A stretch of DNA of 64,000 nucleotides from Thioalbus denitrificans (lineage in GTDB: Bacteria > Pseudomonadota > Gammaproteobacteria > DSM-26407): contig NZ_QPJY01000008.1 of the NCBI RefSeq assembly GCF_003337735.1, positions 104,178 to 168,177 of the forward strand. Direction: 5' to 3'. Positions 56,982-64,000 of the stretch are shown piece by piece. The number at the start of each line of letters is the position of its first letter. Within the stretch, counting starts at the first letter, position 1. The translations under genes were made by a program, and so were the position numbers. Below the pieces are notes generated by a model that searched no databases, was not told the DNA's origin, and worked only from the letters and a program-made list of their open reading frames with translations.

Positions 56982-57440
56982 CTATTTACTGCAGTTCCCT
57001 TTAATGGCCATTTGAAGTTTTGAGACATCCGCCTTGCCCTGTTCCTCATCAACGAGTTCAAGACCCGCGCCGCCGACGAACACACCGAGTTTTATATATT
57101 GGCGGACAAAGTAGTTCCTGCCACTTTCGGTCCTGACCAGCAGATCATTCGGCGAAAATTCCGATTCGGTTGAAACCTTGTGCTCCATGCCGCCCTTGAC
57201 CTCCTCATGGAAAAACGTATTCGGGGCGGTTTCACCAATGCATCGCCCATCGACCCACACGTCCTTCTTCAAGGCGGAACCGAAGATGCCGGATCGGTAA
57301 ATGTACAGTGCCGCGTTGCCGTCTGATGGAGGAACAAACGATTTTGCCTTGTCAGACATTTCGGCGTTTTCCATAGGAACCGTGGCACAGCCAACGGACA
57401 ATAGTGACGCACAAATGACCAGGACCAGTTTCTTATTCAC
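56982..57440 (-). CDS. Lipoprotein, DUF2846-like
   Basis: A 152-residue lipoprotein. The lipobox is LLSVGC (about residues 13-18). The mature part has NAALYIYRSGIFGSALKKDVWVDGRCIGET, like the DUF2846 periplasmic beta-domain proteins, and VRTESGRNYFVRQYIK. Its GC content is well below the flanking chromosome. Function unknown. It belongs to the cassette-like run of genes. Confidence 0.75.
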   Translation of the reverse strand: MNKKLVLVICASLLSVGCATVPMENAEMSDKAKSFVPPSDGNAALYIYRSGIFGSALKKDVWVDGRCIGETAPNTFFHEEVKGGMEHKVSTESEFSPNDLLVRTESGRNYFVRQYIKLGVFVGGAGLELVDEEQGKADVSKLQMAIKGNCSK

Positions 57441-57510
57441 GGAATACCCCTCTCTGGGTTGAAAGTTCTGCGTAATGCTATGTTTTTTCGATTTTTTTCT
57501 TTCTGAAATC

Positions 57511-57538
57511 TAACAAACGACATGTCAAGTGCTTGTTA
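57511..57538 (-). other. Collapsed attC-like junction
   Basis: TAACAA and TTGTTA frame 16 bases right at the end of the gene at 57536 (which ends in the repeat). R''-like TAACAA and R'-like TTGTTAGA are present, but there is no room for the usual central stem. It could also be a small hairpin. Confidence 0.4.
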
Positions 57539-57937
57539 CGGAACCACAGCATGAACAATACTCATGGCCGACTTGTTGTCGTGGGCATTCCAGGTGAACA
57601 CATATGAATCCTCACTGAAGTTGACGCTGTAGGAAATACCGTTTCTCACCAGTTCCGCCGCAAGCGTCGGGGCGATATCGGGTTTTACGCTCACTCCTTT
57701 TTTGGAATTATCCACCGTCCCCCATACGGCCTCCCGTATTTCTTTGACCTTGTCCCTGTAAGACACGGGATAGTAAATTTGATTTTCATTCACTATTTTG
57801 TACGGGACGTTCTCTGAAACAAACATTTCCACCATTTTTTGTCTGTCATACCCCCTGTTTACCTGCATCATTTCTTCAGGTTCCGCCATGCATGAAACGG
57901 AAGCAAGCAACATAAACACGACCATTAGTATCTTCAT
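57536..57937 (-). CDS. Small secreted protein of unknown function
   Basis: A 133-residue protein with a signal peptide (about 1-18, SVSCMAEPEE; possibly a lipobox, as Cys16 is well placed). The mature part has EEMMQVNRGYDRQKMVEMFVS and ISYSVNFSEDSYVFTWNAHD. No family recognised. AT-rich codon use. Lies between two solo IS ends. Confidence 0.6.
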   Translation of the reverse strand: MKILMVVFMLLASVSCMAEPEEMMQVNRGYDRQKMVEMFVSENVPYKIVNENQIYYPVSYRDKVKEIREAVWGTVDNSKKGVSVKPDIAPTLAAELVRNGISYSVNFSEDSYVFTWNAHDNKSAMSIVHAVVP

Positions 57938-57953
57938 GTTCCCACCTCTCCAA

Positions 57954-58030
57954 CATACACCTTTCCGTGCACCAAGTGCGCCCCGTTTTCAATACGTGAA
58001 GCGACTGCTGAAGAACCATATATCCGGGTA
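57954..58030. mobile_element. Second solo end of the IS4-family element
   Basis: About 77 bases similar to the left end of the IS at 62337, more decayed than the copy at 56888. The reading GYMVLQQSLHVLKTG still matches the transposase C terminus. Same orientation as the other copy. Confidence 0.7.
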
Positions 58031-58127
58031 AAGATATAAGGGGCGGCGACAAATATAAATCTTTATTATTATCAGTTGTCACCGACCACTTTTTTGCTTT
58101 TTTTAGTTGAATTGTTTGGTTTCGCTT

Positions 58128-58673
58128 TCATTGGAGGCTCGCGGCGGCCTTCTCAAACTGCTCAGCAAGAGCCGTTTGATTCATGGCTCTAAGGCGTTTC
58201 CCATATTCCTGAAGCGTGAGAGCGGTGTAGGAAAGTTCGCGGCCGGCAAACTGAGGAGCTATGGGCAGAGCGCGCTTGAGGTAAACAGCACCAGCCTCCC
58301 ATTTGTCTTGTCCAGCCAGACTGACGGATAGCTCCACCAAGCGACGTCCAATTTTTGGATCTGTGGGGGCTGACAACTTCTCCTCAATTGTCAACGACTC
58401 AGTGAAAAGCTTCTCTGCTTCTTCGTATTTTGCTAATTGGCGCTTGATTCGCCCGAGATTGTAGAGCCGTTGGCTCTTCAATTCTGGCCCCAGGTTACCC
58501 ATATCTACGTTGACGAGAGCCCGGTAACACGCCTCCTCCGCAACCTCTAGCCGACCATTACTCTCCGCCACGGTACAGGTCTGAGCGTAGTCGTCCGAGG
58601 TAACTCGGTTCAGCGGATTCGCGCAGCCTGATACGAGCAAAATACTCGCGACCACTGCAACTCTAAAGTACAT
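58128..58673 (-). CDS. TPR lipoprotein
   Basis: A 181-residue lipoprotein (lipobox LVSGC, Cys17). The mature chain has two to three tetratricopeptide-like helical pairs (KSQRLYNLGRIKRQLAKYEEAEKLFTESLTIEEKL, about 67-101). Probably an envelope scaffold; partner unknown. A gene-cassette candidate on the minus strand, and the site at 58693 precedes it. Confidence 0.72.
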   Translation of the reverse strand: MYFRVAVVASILLVSGCANPLNRVTSDDYAQTCTVAESNGRLEVAEEACYRALVNVDMGNLGPELKSQRLYNLGRIKRQLAKYEEAEKLFTESLTIEEKLSAPTDPKIGRRLVELSVSLAGQDKWEAGAVYLKRALPIAPQFAGRELSYTALTLQEYGKRLRAMNQTALAEQFEKAAASLQ

Positions 58674-58692
58674 GACACTGCTCCTTAAGAAA

Positions 58693-58780
58693 CCCTACGC
58701 CCACAGGAGCCACGGCTTGTCCTGGAGCGGAGCAAAGCGCAGCGGTAGGGTAAGCCGTCGGACTCGATGTGGTTGTTAGA
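58693..58780 (-). other. attC site (integron recombination site)
   Basis: On the minus strand it begins TCTAACAACC (R''), directly after the upstream gene. It contains GAGTCCGACGGCTT, which pairs with AAGCCGTGGCTC leaving two bases unpaired (extrahelical bases, a hallmark of attC). The terminal R' is degenerate (GGGCGTAGGG). Confidence 0.65.
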
Positions 58781-58782
58781 GT

Positions 58783-59109
58783 TCATGATTGAGGTGAGCT
58801 CTGCCTTCGAATACGGAAAATGTAGATTCCCAATCCGATGGCGTACGTGGCGACGAGAAGCAGGGCTCCCGCCGATGCTCGTGTCATAGCCTGCATTCCA
58901 CGTTCGGATCCCTTCGTCAGTACTTTCCTAACCTGCGGATCGTTTAGTTGCAGAAATTCAGCGCGTCGATCGTTCTTTAGTTTCTCGAGTTGCCGGTTGG
59001 TCCAATCAAGTTCGGCCTGTTGTGCTTGCATAAGCGCGATCGCTATCGTTAAACCGGAAAGCACAAGAAAACACAGGACGGCTATGGTGATCTTGGTTGA
59101 CTCGGTCAT
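58783..59109 (-). CDS. Membrane protein of unknown function (cassette gene)
   Basis: A 108-residue protein with an N-terminal and a C-terminal membrane helix (about 8-30 and 78-98) around an acidic/basic coiled segment (AELDWTNRQLEKLKNDRRAEFLQL). No family recognised. It ends three bases before the attC at 58693-58780, its own cassette site. Confidence 0.6.
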   Translation of the reverse strand: MTESTKITIAVLCFLVLSGLTIAIALMQAQQAELDWTNRQLEKLKNDRRAEFLQLNDPQVRKVLTKGSERGMQAMTRASAGALLLVATYAIGLGIYIFRIRRQSSPQS

Positions 59110-59118
59110 GTTTGGCGA

Positions 59119-59137
59119 CTCTAACGCCGTGTTATAC
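59119..59137 (-). other. Collapsed attC site (R'' abutting R')
   Basis: On the minus strand GTATAACAC runs straight into GGCGTTAGAG: both conserved ends of an attC with nothing between them. Confidence 0.5.
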
Positions 59138-59139
59138 GG

Positions 59140-59487
59140 CTAGTATCCATGTGCCCACAGATCTTTCTCTTGCATGTCTTTCGTGCCTCCGTCCGGAAAC
59201 GCGAAAAAGCCTCGCACCCTGACTTGAGACCAGCCAAAAAAGCGCATTCTGCGTGCCTCGACAATAACCCCGACGCTACCGTCTTCCTCTTTCTTGGCCC
59301 AGCAGGAAACGAACATCTTCACTCCATCGTTCTCGATGGGCCCGCCCTCATCCTGACCCACCAGCGCCATAAGCTCTGTGAATGGCCTGCGCCTCAGTTT
59401 CTCAATAGCGGCATCGAGACGTGAACCCGCGGCCTTCCACAACTCTTTCTTCGAGAGGCTCATTAAGCCGTACTTAGAAGTCATCAC
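59140..59487 (-). CDS. Soluble protein of unknown function (cassette gene)
   Basis: A 115-residue protein with MSLSKKELWKAAGSRLDAAIEKLRRRPFTEL in a helical N-terminal half and strands after (GVKMFVSCWAKKEEDGSVGVIVEARRMRFF). No export signal. Its start overlaps the stop of the membrane protein upstream (ATGA), so the two share a cassette. No family recognised. Confidence 0.6.
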   Translation of the reverse strand: MMTSKYGLMSLSKKELWKAAGSRLDAAIEKLRRRPFTELMALVGQDEGGPIENDGVKMFVSCWAKKEEDGSVGVIVEARRMRFFGWSQVRVRGFFAFPDGGTKDMQEKDLWAHGY

Positions 59488-60011
59488 CCCGCTTCACGAA
59501 GCCGAGTTAGCAACCCGCTTAACCCTTTTGAACCGAACAATAACAACACGCCCAGCAGAAGACGGAACGAAAGCTCAAATACTTGTGCCTGTGTGTCGAA
59601 TGACGCCCGAGCATGACTGTCCATTTGTTTTATTTGATTGATCTTGTATAGAACTCCGCCAATTTCCGGGAGTGAACTTAACAAAATCAGTATCCCTACA
59701 GATGCGAAGGCGACCGACTGGACCTGGAACAGAGTAATTGCGCCACCTTTGCCCTTAGTGCCTGATGCTGGAAGAAGGAAACGAACAATGCGCGCAGCAC
59801 CGAACCAAAAAATAAAAGCAACCAATGCATACAATGCTAGCGGCACCAAACCGAAATAAACAATCCCAGCCATTTCGGAAGAAGACTCCACCACATTCGC
59901 CTTCCAGGCAGTCCAAGACGTTACAACAGACGAAACAGAATAGAGAGCCTTTACTGCCCAGTAGAGAGCCAGCAGCCTGCATCCGATAAATGCAAAATCT
60001 TCTTTGTCCAT
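59484..60011 (-). CDS. Four-helix membrane protein (cassette gene)
   Basis: A 175-residue integral membrane protein with about four spans (roughly 10-30, 47-72, 96-113, 146-160). No recognised family. It overlaps the following soluble-protein gene by four bases. Two-gene cassettes like this can be toxin-antitoxin or defence pairs; there is no evidence for that here. Confidence 0.6.
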   Translation of the reverse strand: MDKEDFAFIGCRLLALYWAVKALYSVSSVVTSWTAWKANVVESSSEMAGIVYFGLVPLALYALVAFIFWFGAARIVRFLLPASGTKGKGGAITLFQVQSVAFASVGILILLSSLPEIGGVLYKINQIKQMDSHARASFDTQAQVFELSFRLLLGVLLLFGSKGLSGLLTRLREAG

Positions 60012-60017
60012 TTTTGA

Positions 60018-60039
60018 CTTTTAACGACCTAGTTAGCCC
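60018..60039 (-). other. Collapsed attC site
   Basis: On the minus strand GGGCTAACTA is followed at once by GGTCGTTAAAAG: R'' and R' cores with no central stem, 17 bases after the stop of the TPR lipoprotein gene. Confidence 0.45.
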
Positions 60040-60056
60040 GACGATAATCACTGGGA

Positions 60057-60728
60057 TTACTCTTCTGCTTTTCTGAGTGCAGATAGAAATGACTCCGGGA
60101 AAGGTTTTGCACCCAACTCTTGCGCTCGCTGCACTTTAACCCGGGCCTCCGAATATCTTTTTTGCTCGTACAAGGAAAAAGCCCAACGACGCCACGAATT
60201 TGGATATGACGCATCAAGATTGATACTTTCTTCGAACTTCTTATTCGCCCTTTCGAAAAAGCTTGGCACTTGCGCTCCTTTCTCGGTATAGATAGTGCCC
60301 AAATCGGCCAGTAATGCGGCTTTTTGAAAATCATCATCAATGAGCGATTCGGCTTTTTCTAGGAAGCGAATTGCCTCTTCAAGATTTCCCTTTTCCATTG
60401 ACACTCGAGCAAAACCCCAATATGGCTGATAGTTTTCCGGGTTAAGCAGCCAGGATTGGTTGTAACGACGCATTGCATAATCAAAGTTACCTTCATTCAT
60501 GAAACGCTCGCCTTGAGCCCACCAAACTTTGCTGGCTTCTTCTCTGGAACCAAGCCCTTCTACAACACTTGCAATGAAATTTTTGTCAGCCTGCTGAAGT
60601 TCAGCCGGACGAGGAATATCAGGTTGCCCGTACATGGGAATATTATCAATTCTGACGCCGCCACTGGACACGCAACCAGTAATTATTCCCAGAAGGACAA
60701 ATAGCAAGAGAACGTTTACATATTTCAT
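60057..60728 (-). CDS. TPR lipoprotein (cassette gene)
   Basis: A 223-residue lipoprotein (lipobox IITGC). Several TPR units follow (about 75-200, FDYAMRRYNQSWLLNPENYQPYWGFARVSMEKGNLEEAIRFLEKAESL). The ATG at 60728 begins MKYVNVLLL, the signal; a TTG four codons earlier would also be in frame. Likely an envelope scaffold. Low GC. Confidence 0.72.
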   Translation of the reverse strand: MKYVNVLLLFVLLGIITGCVSSGGVRIDNIPMYGQPDIPRPAELQQADKNFIASVVEGLGSREEASKVWWAQGERFMNEGNFDYAMRRYNQSWLLNPENYQPYWGFARVSMEKGNLEEAIRFLEKAESLIDDDFQKAALLADLGTIYTEKGAQVPSFFERANKKFEESINLDASYPNSWRRWAFSLYEQKRYSEARVKVQRAQELGAKPFPESFLSALRKAEE

Positions 60729-60749
60729 CGATGGTTCCAAATCCTTTTT

Positions 60750-60820
60750 GAGCTAACGATTTAGCTCGGACGAGGAGGCCCGCCAGGGCCGACGGCGCCT
60801 GGGGCTTCTTGTTAAATGCC
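60750..60820 (-). other. attC site (integron recombination site)
   Basis: On the minus strand: GCATTTAACAAG (R'') at the end of the upstream lipoprotein gene, a GC-rich stem (GCCCCAGG with CCTGG-type pairing), then CGTTAGCTC (R'). About 71 bases. Ends fit the attC consensus. Confidence 0.7.
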
Positions 60821-60822
60821 AT

Positions 60823-61302
60823 TTACCACCTTGCTTTAAATTCACAACTTTTTAAAGCCTCGCTCATAGATATATTAGACTGCGGACCAACAACACACAC
60901 ATAAGTTGCATACTCTTGCACTTCACCATCTACCAATGGAGATGTTCCAAACCAACCATAACCTGTTTTATTACCTGACCAATGCAGTGAGGCTAAATTA
61001 ATATCGATTAATTGCGATGGTATGTATGATCCAGAACCTTTTACAACATCCGCTTTGGCCACCTGCTGGTCGGAGCTTTGCCAATATCCCCATTCAGCAT
61101 CTAGTCTTTCCGGATCCATTGTTTGTTCAAGTACCCTGACATAACCATATTGATATCCCATATCAGAGGGCAGCTTAACTCGCACAAATATTATGCTTCC
61201 ATCAGCAACAGGCTCTGGATAATTTGTAGATATACTACAACCAACCATTCCCATCAGAATAACTAGCGCCTGAAATTTTATAACCCATTTCTTCATTGGC
61301 AT
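60823..61302 (-). CDS. Lipoprotein of unknown function (cassette gene)
   Basis: A 159-residue lipoprotein (lipobox MVGC, about Cys22). The mature part is rich in Tyr, Trp and Gly (GYQYGYVRVLEQTMD, LHWSGNKTGYGWFGTSP) and has a Cys pair near the C terminus (YVCVVG, LKSCEFKARW). No family recognised. A complete attC follows it. Confidence 0.65.
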   Translation of the reverse strand: MPMKKWVIKFQALVILMGMVGCSISTNYPEPVADGSIIFVRVKLPSDMGYQYGYVRVLEQTMDPERLDAEWGYWQSSDQQVAKADVVKGSGSYIPSQLIDINLASLHWSGNKTGYGWFGTSPLVDGEVQEYATYVCVVGPQSNISMSEALKSCEFKARW

Positions 61303-61303
61303 T

Positions 61304-61343
61304 TGACGATCAGCTCCGCGTCGGCATCATTGAATTGTTATGC
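61304..61343 (-). other. Truncated attC site (R'' half)
   Basis: On the minus strand GGCATAACAATTCAATGATGCC opens like the classic aadA-type attC (TAACAATTC...GCCGACG), and GATGCCGACGCGG follows. The R' half (GTTAG) is missing and the next gene starts at once. Confidence 0.6.
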
Positions 61344-61401
61344 CATATCTGTTTCACTATTCAGTATCTTGACGCCAATAACGGATCACCAAGTAAAAAC
61401 A

Positions 61402-61554
61402 CTAGAGTGAAAAACCTATTAGCGCCCCGCCAATCCAATACTTTATTTCTCCCGGCGCGCCACGAAGGCGGCCTATCTTTCCCGTCGCAAGTACGAACGC
61501 ACCCCACGTCAGACTAAAAATACCGGCAAGGATGGCTGGCAAGATACGTTTCAT
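61402..61554 (-). CDS. Small membrane protein (cassette gene)
   Basis: A 50-residue protein, MKRILPAILAG to GGALIGFSL, with two short hydrophobic helices (about 4-23 and 38-48) separated by a basic loop. No family recognised. It sits between a complete attC (upstream side) and a truncated one. Confidence 0.5.
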   Translation of the reverse strand: MKRILPAILAGIFSLTWGAFVLATGKIGRLRGAPGEIKYWIGGALIGFSL

Positions 61555-61598
61555 GATCCATATCCATCTGACGTGAGTTCGCGCGATGCTCCGCACAT

Positions 61599-61675
61599 GC
61601 ATAACGCCCGGCTCACGCGCCGGTTTGGAGCCGCGAAGCGGCGGAAAAGCGATCGCCGTGCAGCCGTTTGTTAGC
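61599..61675 (-). other. attC site (integron recombination site), complete
   Basis: The best site in the array, 77 bases. On the minus strand: GCTAACAAAC (R''), then GGCTGCACGGCG, which pairs with CGCGTGAGCC with unpaired G residues, a CCGCTTCGCGG loop stem, and GCGTTATGC (R'). It follows the gene at 61687 by a few bases. Confidence 0.85.
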
Positions 61676-61686
61676 TTTAGCCTGCA

Positions 61687-62289
61687 TTAACTCGGCCCAC
61701 CCATACCAAAACCTGGATTAGAGGTCGTGCCGGGGTCTGGACTAAAATCCGGATCATGATTCATACGCTCACAATAGTTCGCCAGTCCTTCGCAATAAGT
61801 TATCTCACCATCACTACTGACCGCTACAACTGTTGAATAATTTAGACTCCGTCCGCCCGATCCTTCTTCCGCCTTTCCAAATTTGAAATACAAAAACCTT
61901 GACAAATAACTATTGAATTGATTTTGAGCCACACCGCAGCCAAGGGCCATTTTGGGATCAACTGTTTGGTGCCGAAAATAAGAAAATGCTTTCAGTTCAA
62001 TTGGCTGATCGTCACCTTTTTCACCAAAAACAAGCAGGTGGTGGCCATCTTCATGGGCGAGCGCAGCTTTGGCGCTTTCGAACGAATCTACAGAGGGTTC
62101 AGCAAATTTCTTAACCTCATCATCAATGGCCTGTGCATCCCGCTTAAACTCGATCAGCACCCACCTATCATTTTGTTGAGCCACCAAATCAGCAGCCGCC
62201 TCATGGTTCCCATCTAAGGGAGCCATCAGAGCGTCTCTTTTCATACAGGTAACGACAAACAGGTACTCAACGGTTTTTTCCCACCACAT
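61687..62289 (-). CDS. Soluble protein of unknown function (cassette gene)
   Basis: A 200-residue protein. After MWWEKTVEYLFVV it is mixed alpha-beta, with LVAQQNDRWVLIEFKRDAQAIDDEVKKF reminiscent of the PD-(D/E)xK nuclease core (a D/E...EFK pattern) and HEDGHHLLVFGEKGDD. The nuclease idea is speculative. The C terminus is Pro/Gly-rich. It is the cassette nearest the interrupted attC. Confidence 0.55.
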   Translation of the reverse strand: MWWEKTVEYLFVVTCMKRDALMAPLDGNHEAAADLVAQQNDRWVLIEFKRDAQAIDDEVKKFAEPSVDSFESAKAALAHEDGHHLLVFGEKGDDQPIELKAFSYFRHQTVDPKMALGCGVAQNQFNSYLSRFLYFKFGKAEEGSGGRSLNYSTVVAVSSDGEITYCEGLANYCERMNHDPDFSPDPGTTSNPGFGMGGPS

Positions 62290-62316
62290 CGAAACTCGTA
62301 CTCCTCACTTTTCTAA

Positions 62317-62325
62317 GCTAACGCC
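62317..62325 (-). other. R' end of the interrupted attC
   Basis: GGCGTTAGC on the minus strand, 11 bases before the left end of the IS. Its other half lies beyond the IS at 63901-63948. Confidence 0.5.
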
Positions 62326-62336
62326 GTAAACTCTTA

Positions 62337-63881
62337 ATTACACACATTTCCGGGCAGCTACTGCGTCCCGGATTTCCAATGCCTGAAGCGACTGCTGCAG
62401 AACCATGTATCCGCGCCATACCGTTTCAACACCCGGCTCGCCGTCTCCCTTGCGGGCCAGGAATCCGCCCAGCTGCGCAAGCATGCGGGTCAGTTGCCTG
62501 ACCGTCGGCGGCTTACTCGGTGGCTTGCGCCGCTTCTGCAACAGGTAAACAGTCTCCCATTCCGTGTCGCTGAACACCTCGGTACAGGGCGCCTCCGGCC
62601 GCTCCCGGCTGGCGCGGGTGATGTGGTGAATCCGCCAGGCAACAATCAGGTAGACCGCCAGCGCACGCTCTACCCGCTCGGGCGTCTCCAGGCGCAGGTC
62701 CTCCACCCGGCAGCCCTGCTTCAGAACCCGGAAGAAGATCTCAATCTCCCAACGGCTCCGGTACCAACCGAGGAGGGTTTTCGCCGTCTCGATATCCTTC
62801 ACCGGGATGCTGGTCAGCAGCATCCACTCTATCGGCTCCTCCCCCTTCGGCGGGTCGCTCTCCAGGGCGTAGAGCACCTCCACATCGACCGGCGGGAGAT
62901 TCCCCCCGGGGCGTCGCGCCTTGTTGAAGCATGCCCGCCTGGCCCGCAACTCCAGCCGTACCGTTCGGGCCGTCCGCCCCGGCTGGCGCGCCAACGCCAC
63001 CTCGTGGCTCCCCAGCACGGGCGCCGCTCTCATCGCCTCCCACAGGTAGCTGTTTCCCCCTTCCGCCGCCACCCGGCGGTTGCACTTGGCGCGGATGAGA
63101 TACTCCGCCTGCTCCTCCGCCGCCCGTTCCGCCGCATCCAGAAACCATTCGTGGATGTCACCCTCACGGTCGGCCACGCTCACCACCCGGGTCTGTGGGC
63201 ACAGACGACGCACCTGGCAGGCCAGCTCATAGCTCAACAACCAGCGCTGGCTCTCCTTCTCCTCCAGCGGCCGCTGCGCCCGCAGATGGCCCACCGGCTC
63301 CTCCGGGCGCTGCCAGAAGTAGGCGCCCAACACCCCGAGGTTGGTCCGCTCCGGGGTGAACGCCACCGTGGGATGCAGCAGGTACTCCTCCCGTCGGCTC
63401 CGGCGCAGCGTCCCGTAGTCGTGCTTGCCCGCATCCCGCACATATTCGAGAAAGGTCGTATCCTGAACCAGCAGCACCACCGGCTCCCGGCTGATGCGAC
63501 CCAGCGTCGCCAGGCTGTGCCCGTCGAGGATGTCCCGGGCATCCACCTTGCCGTTGTTCAGGAAACGGTAGGCGGCCTGCGTCTCCGCCCAGCCACGGCA
63601 GGCCGCCGGTATGCTCTGGGTGGAATGCTCCCCCAGCCGCTCCAGCAGAATACCCAGCCGGCTCTTCAGTCGCGCATCCGCCATCCTGCACCTGGCGATT
63701 TCCTCATCCACCTATCCCGTCATGGCGCCTCTCCGGCCGCTATCGCTTTCAAAGAGGCTAAAATGATTCTTCATCGTGTCCGGTGATCCCAGAACACCAC
63801 TGCGCGTGATCCTTCTCCTACACGGCGCTTGATCCATTCGCCCGGGGCGCCGTGATCTTTACGCCATGACCTGTGTGTAAT
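62337..63881. mobile_element. IS4-family insertion sequence inside an attC site
   Basis: About 1545 bases. Both ends read ATTACACACA inward, with partial similarity to about 19 bases. The single transposase gene fills it. No obvious target duplication flanks it (left CTCTTA, right GGATAG). It separates the R' half of an attC from its R'' half. Confidence 0.8.
62338..63711 (-). CDS. IS4-family (Tn5/IS50-like) transposase
   Basis: A 457-residue DDE transposase. The catalytic residues are D84 (LLVQDTTFLEY), D181 (SVADREGDIHE) and E324, the last in the YREK signature WYRSRWEIEIFFRVLKQG (Y317, R320, E324, K331). An N-terminal helical region of about 70 residues resembles the Tn5-type DNA-binding domain. 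The start is a GTG. The stop codon lies inside the terminal repeat. It appears intact. Confidence 0.9.
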   Translation of the reverse strand: MDEEIARCRMADARLKSRLGILLERLGEHSTQSIPAACRGWAETQAAYRFLNNGKVDARDILDGHSLATLGRISREPVVLLVQDTTFLEYVRDAGKHDYGTLRRSRREEYLLHPTVAFTPERTNLGVLGAYFWQRPEEPVGHLRAQRPLEEKESQRWLLSYELACQVRRLCPQTRVVSVADREGDIHEWFLDAAERAAEEQAEYLIRAKCNRRVAAEGGNSYLWEAMRAAPVLGSHEVALARQPGRTARTVRLELRARRACFNKARRPGGNLPPVDVEVLYALESDPPKGEEPIEWMLLTSIPVKDIETAKTLLGWYRSRWEIEIFFRVLKQGCRVEDLRLETPERVERALAVYLIVAWRIHHITRASRERPEAPCTEVFSDTEWETVYLLQKRRKPPSKPPTVRQLTRMLAQLGGFLARKGDGEPGVETVWRGYMVLQQSLQALEIRDAVAARKCV

Positions 63882-63900
63882 GGATAGTAGATAGCGTCAT

Positions 63901-63948
63901 GGGTAAGTTGCGCCGCCTTTTGGCGTCAACTTGACCCTTTTGTTAGGG
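63901..63948 (-). other. R'' half of the interrupted attC
   Basis: On the minus strand CCCTAACAA leads into GGGTCAAGTTGACGCC, a 4-base loop and GGCGGCGCAACTTACCC, pairing with bulged bases: the central attC stem. The R' end is replaced by the IS. Confidence 0.7.
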
Positions 63949-64000
63949 CTCTTAAGTGCCCAACGTTTTTTAGTTTTGATGTGTCTTTTACTACTGGTGT
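63949..64000 (-). other. 3' part of a further cassette (cut by window edge)
   Basis: The last 50 bases probably contain the end of another minus-strand cassette gene. Two frames are open, so no product is called. Confidence 0.3.

Noticed and set aside
56888..58030. The two 70-77-base repeats as attC sites
   Set aside because: They align with the end of the IS4-family element and its transposase C terminus, and lack the attC stem.

Overview
The window looks like a chromosomal segment of a GC-rich gammaproteobacterium. Support comes from Syd, YceH, MepA, Prc, DgkA, class II fumarase, an AapJQMP-type amino-acid importer and CRP- and FNR-type operators. A Chromatiales/Ectothiorhodospirales-like host is a reasonable guess, not a demonstrated one. 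About 1-54 kb is very GC-rich with dense genes and heavy use of GTG/TTG starts. From about 54 kb the composition falls, and 57-62.3 kb is clearly AT-richer and accessory.

Layout. 0-12.4 kb: an OlsF-like bifunctional acyltransferase with diacylglycerol kinase, a coupled transporter pair, full-length 5-oxoprolinase overlapping syd, the protease Prc and a HAD phosphatase. 12.5-18 kb: an ECF sigma factor with an orphan response regulator behind palindromic sites, a fusion of a VTT/TVP38 membrane domain to a flavin disulfide oxidoreductase, an ArsB/NhaD-type transporter, a palindromic dispersed repeat and a tandem-CBS protein. 18.4-24.4 kb: a LysM/TPR lipoprotein diverging from fumC (CRP and FNR boxes between them), then three secreted or envelope proteins lying between fumC and a degenerate copy of the fumC tail. 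24.4-38 kb: transport genes (YadGH exporter, AapJQMP importer, MOT1-type, EamA and MFS permeases), a GlcD-type flavoprotein and an FAH-family hydrolase. 38-47 kb: a DnaA-box cluster, MrfA/MrfB-like helicase and nuclease, MsrB, an unrecognised three-gene operon with a matrixin-like metallopeptidase, MepA and YceH.

47.1-52.8 kb holds the most interesting gene set: a minus-strand operon of patatin-like phospholipase, a 1091-residue protein ending in a CHAT (caspase-like) protease domain, and a ComEC-type metallo-beta-lactamase-fold protein. This combination of a membrane-lytic effector, a death-type protease and an MBL protein suggests an immunity or programmed-death system. I cannot match it to a named system. 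A CPBP intramembrane protease lies just upstream.

54-56.9 kb carries small enzymes: an ABM-fold protein, a cupin and two methyltransferases. 57-64 kb is a run of small same-strand genes, mostly lipoproteins and membrane proteins, separated by attC-like sites. This is an integron gene-cassette array with no integrase in view. Some sites are complete with extrahelical bases, and some are collapsed to little more than R''-R'. An IS4-family element sits inside one attC site, and two short solo ends of a related element lie further along. No tRNA, rRNA or CRISPR array was seen.
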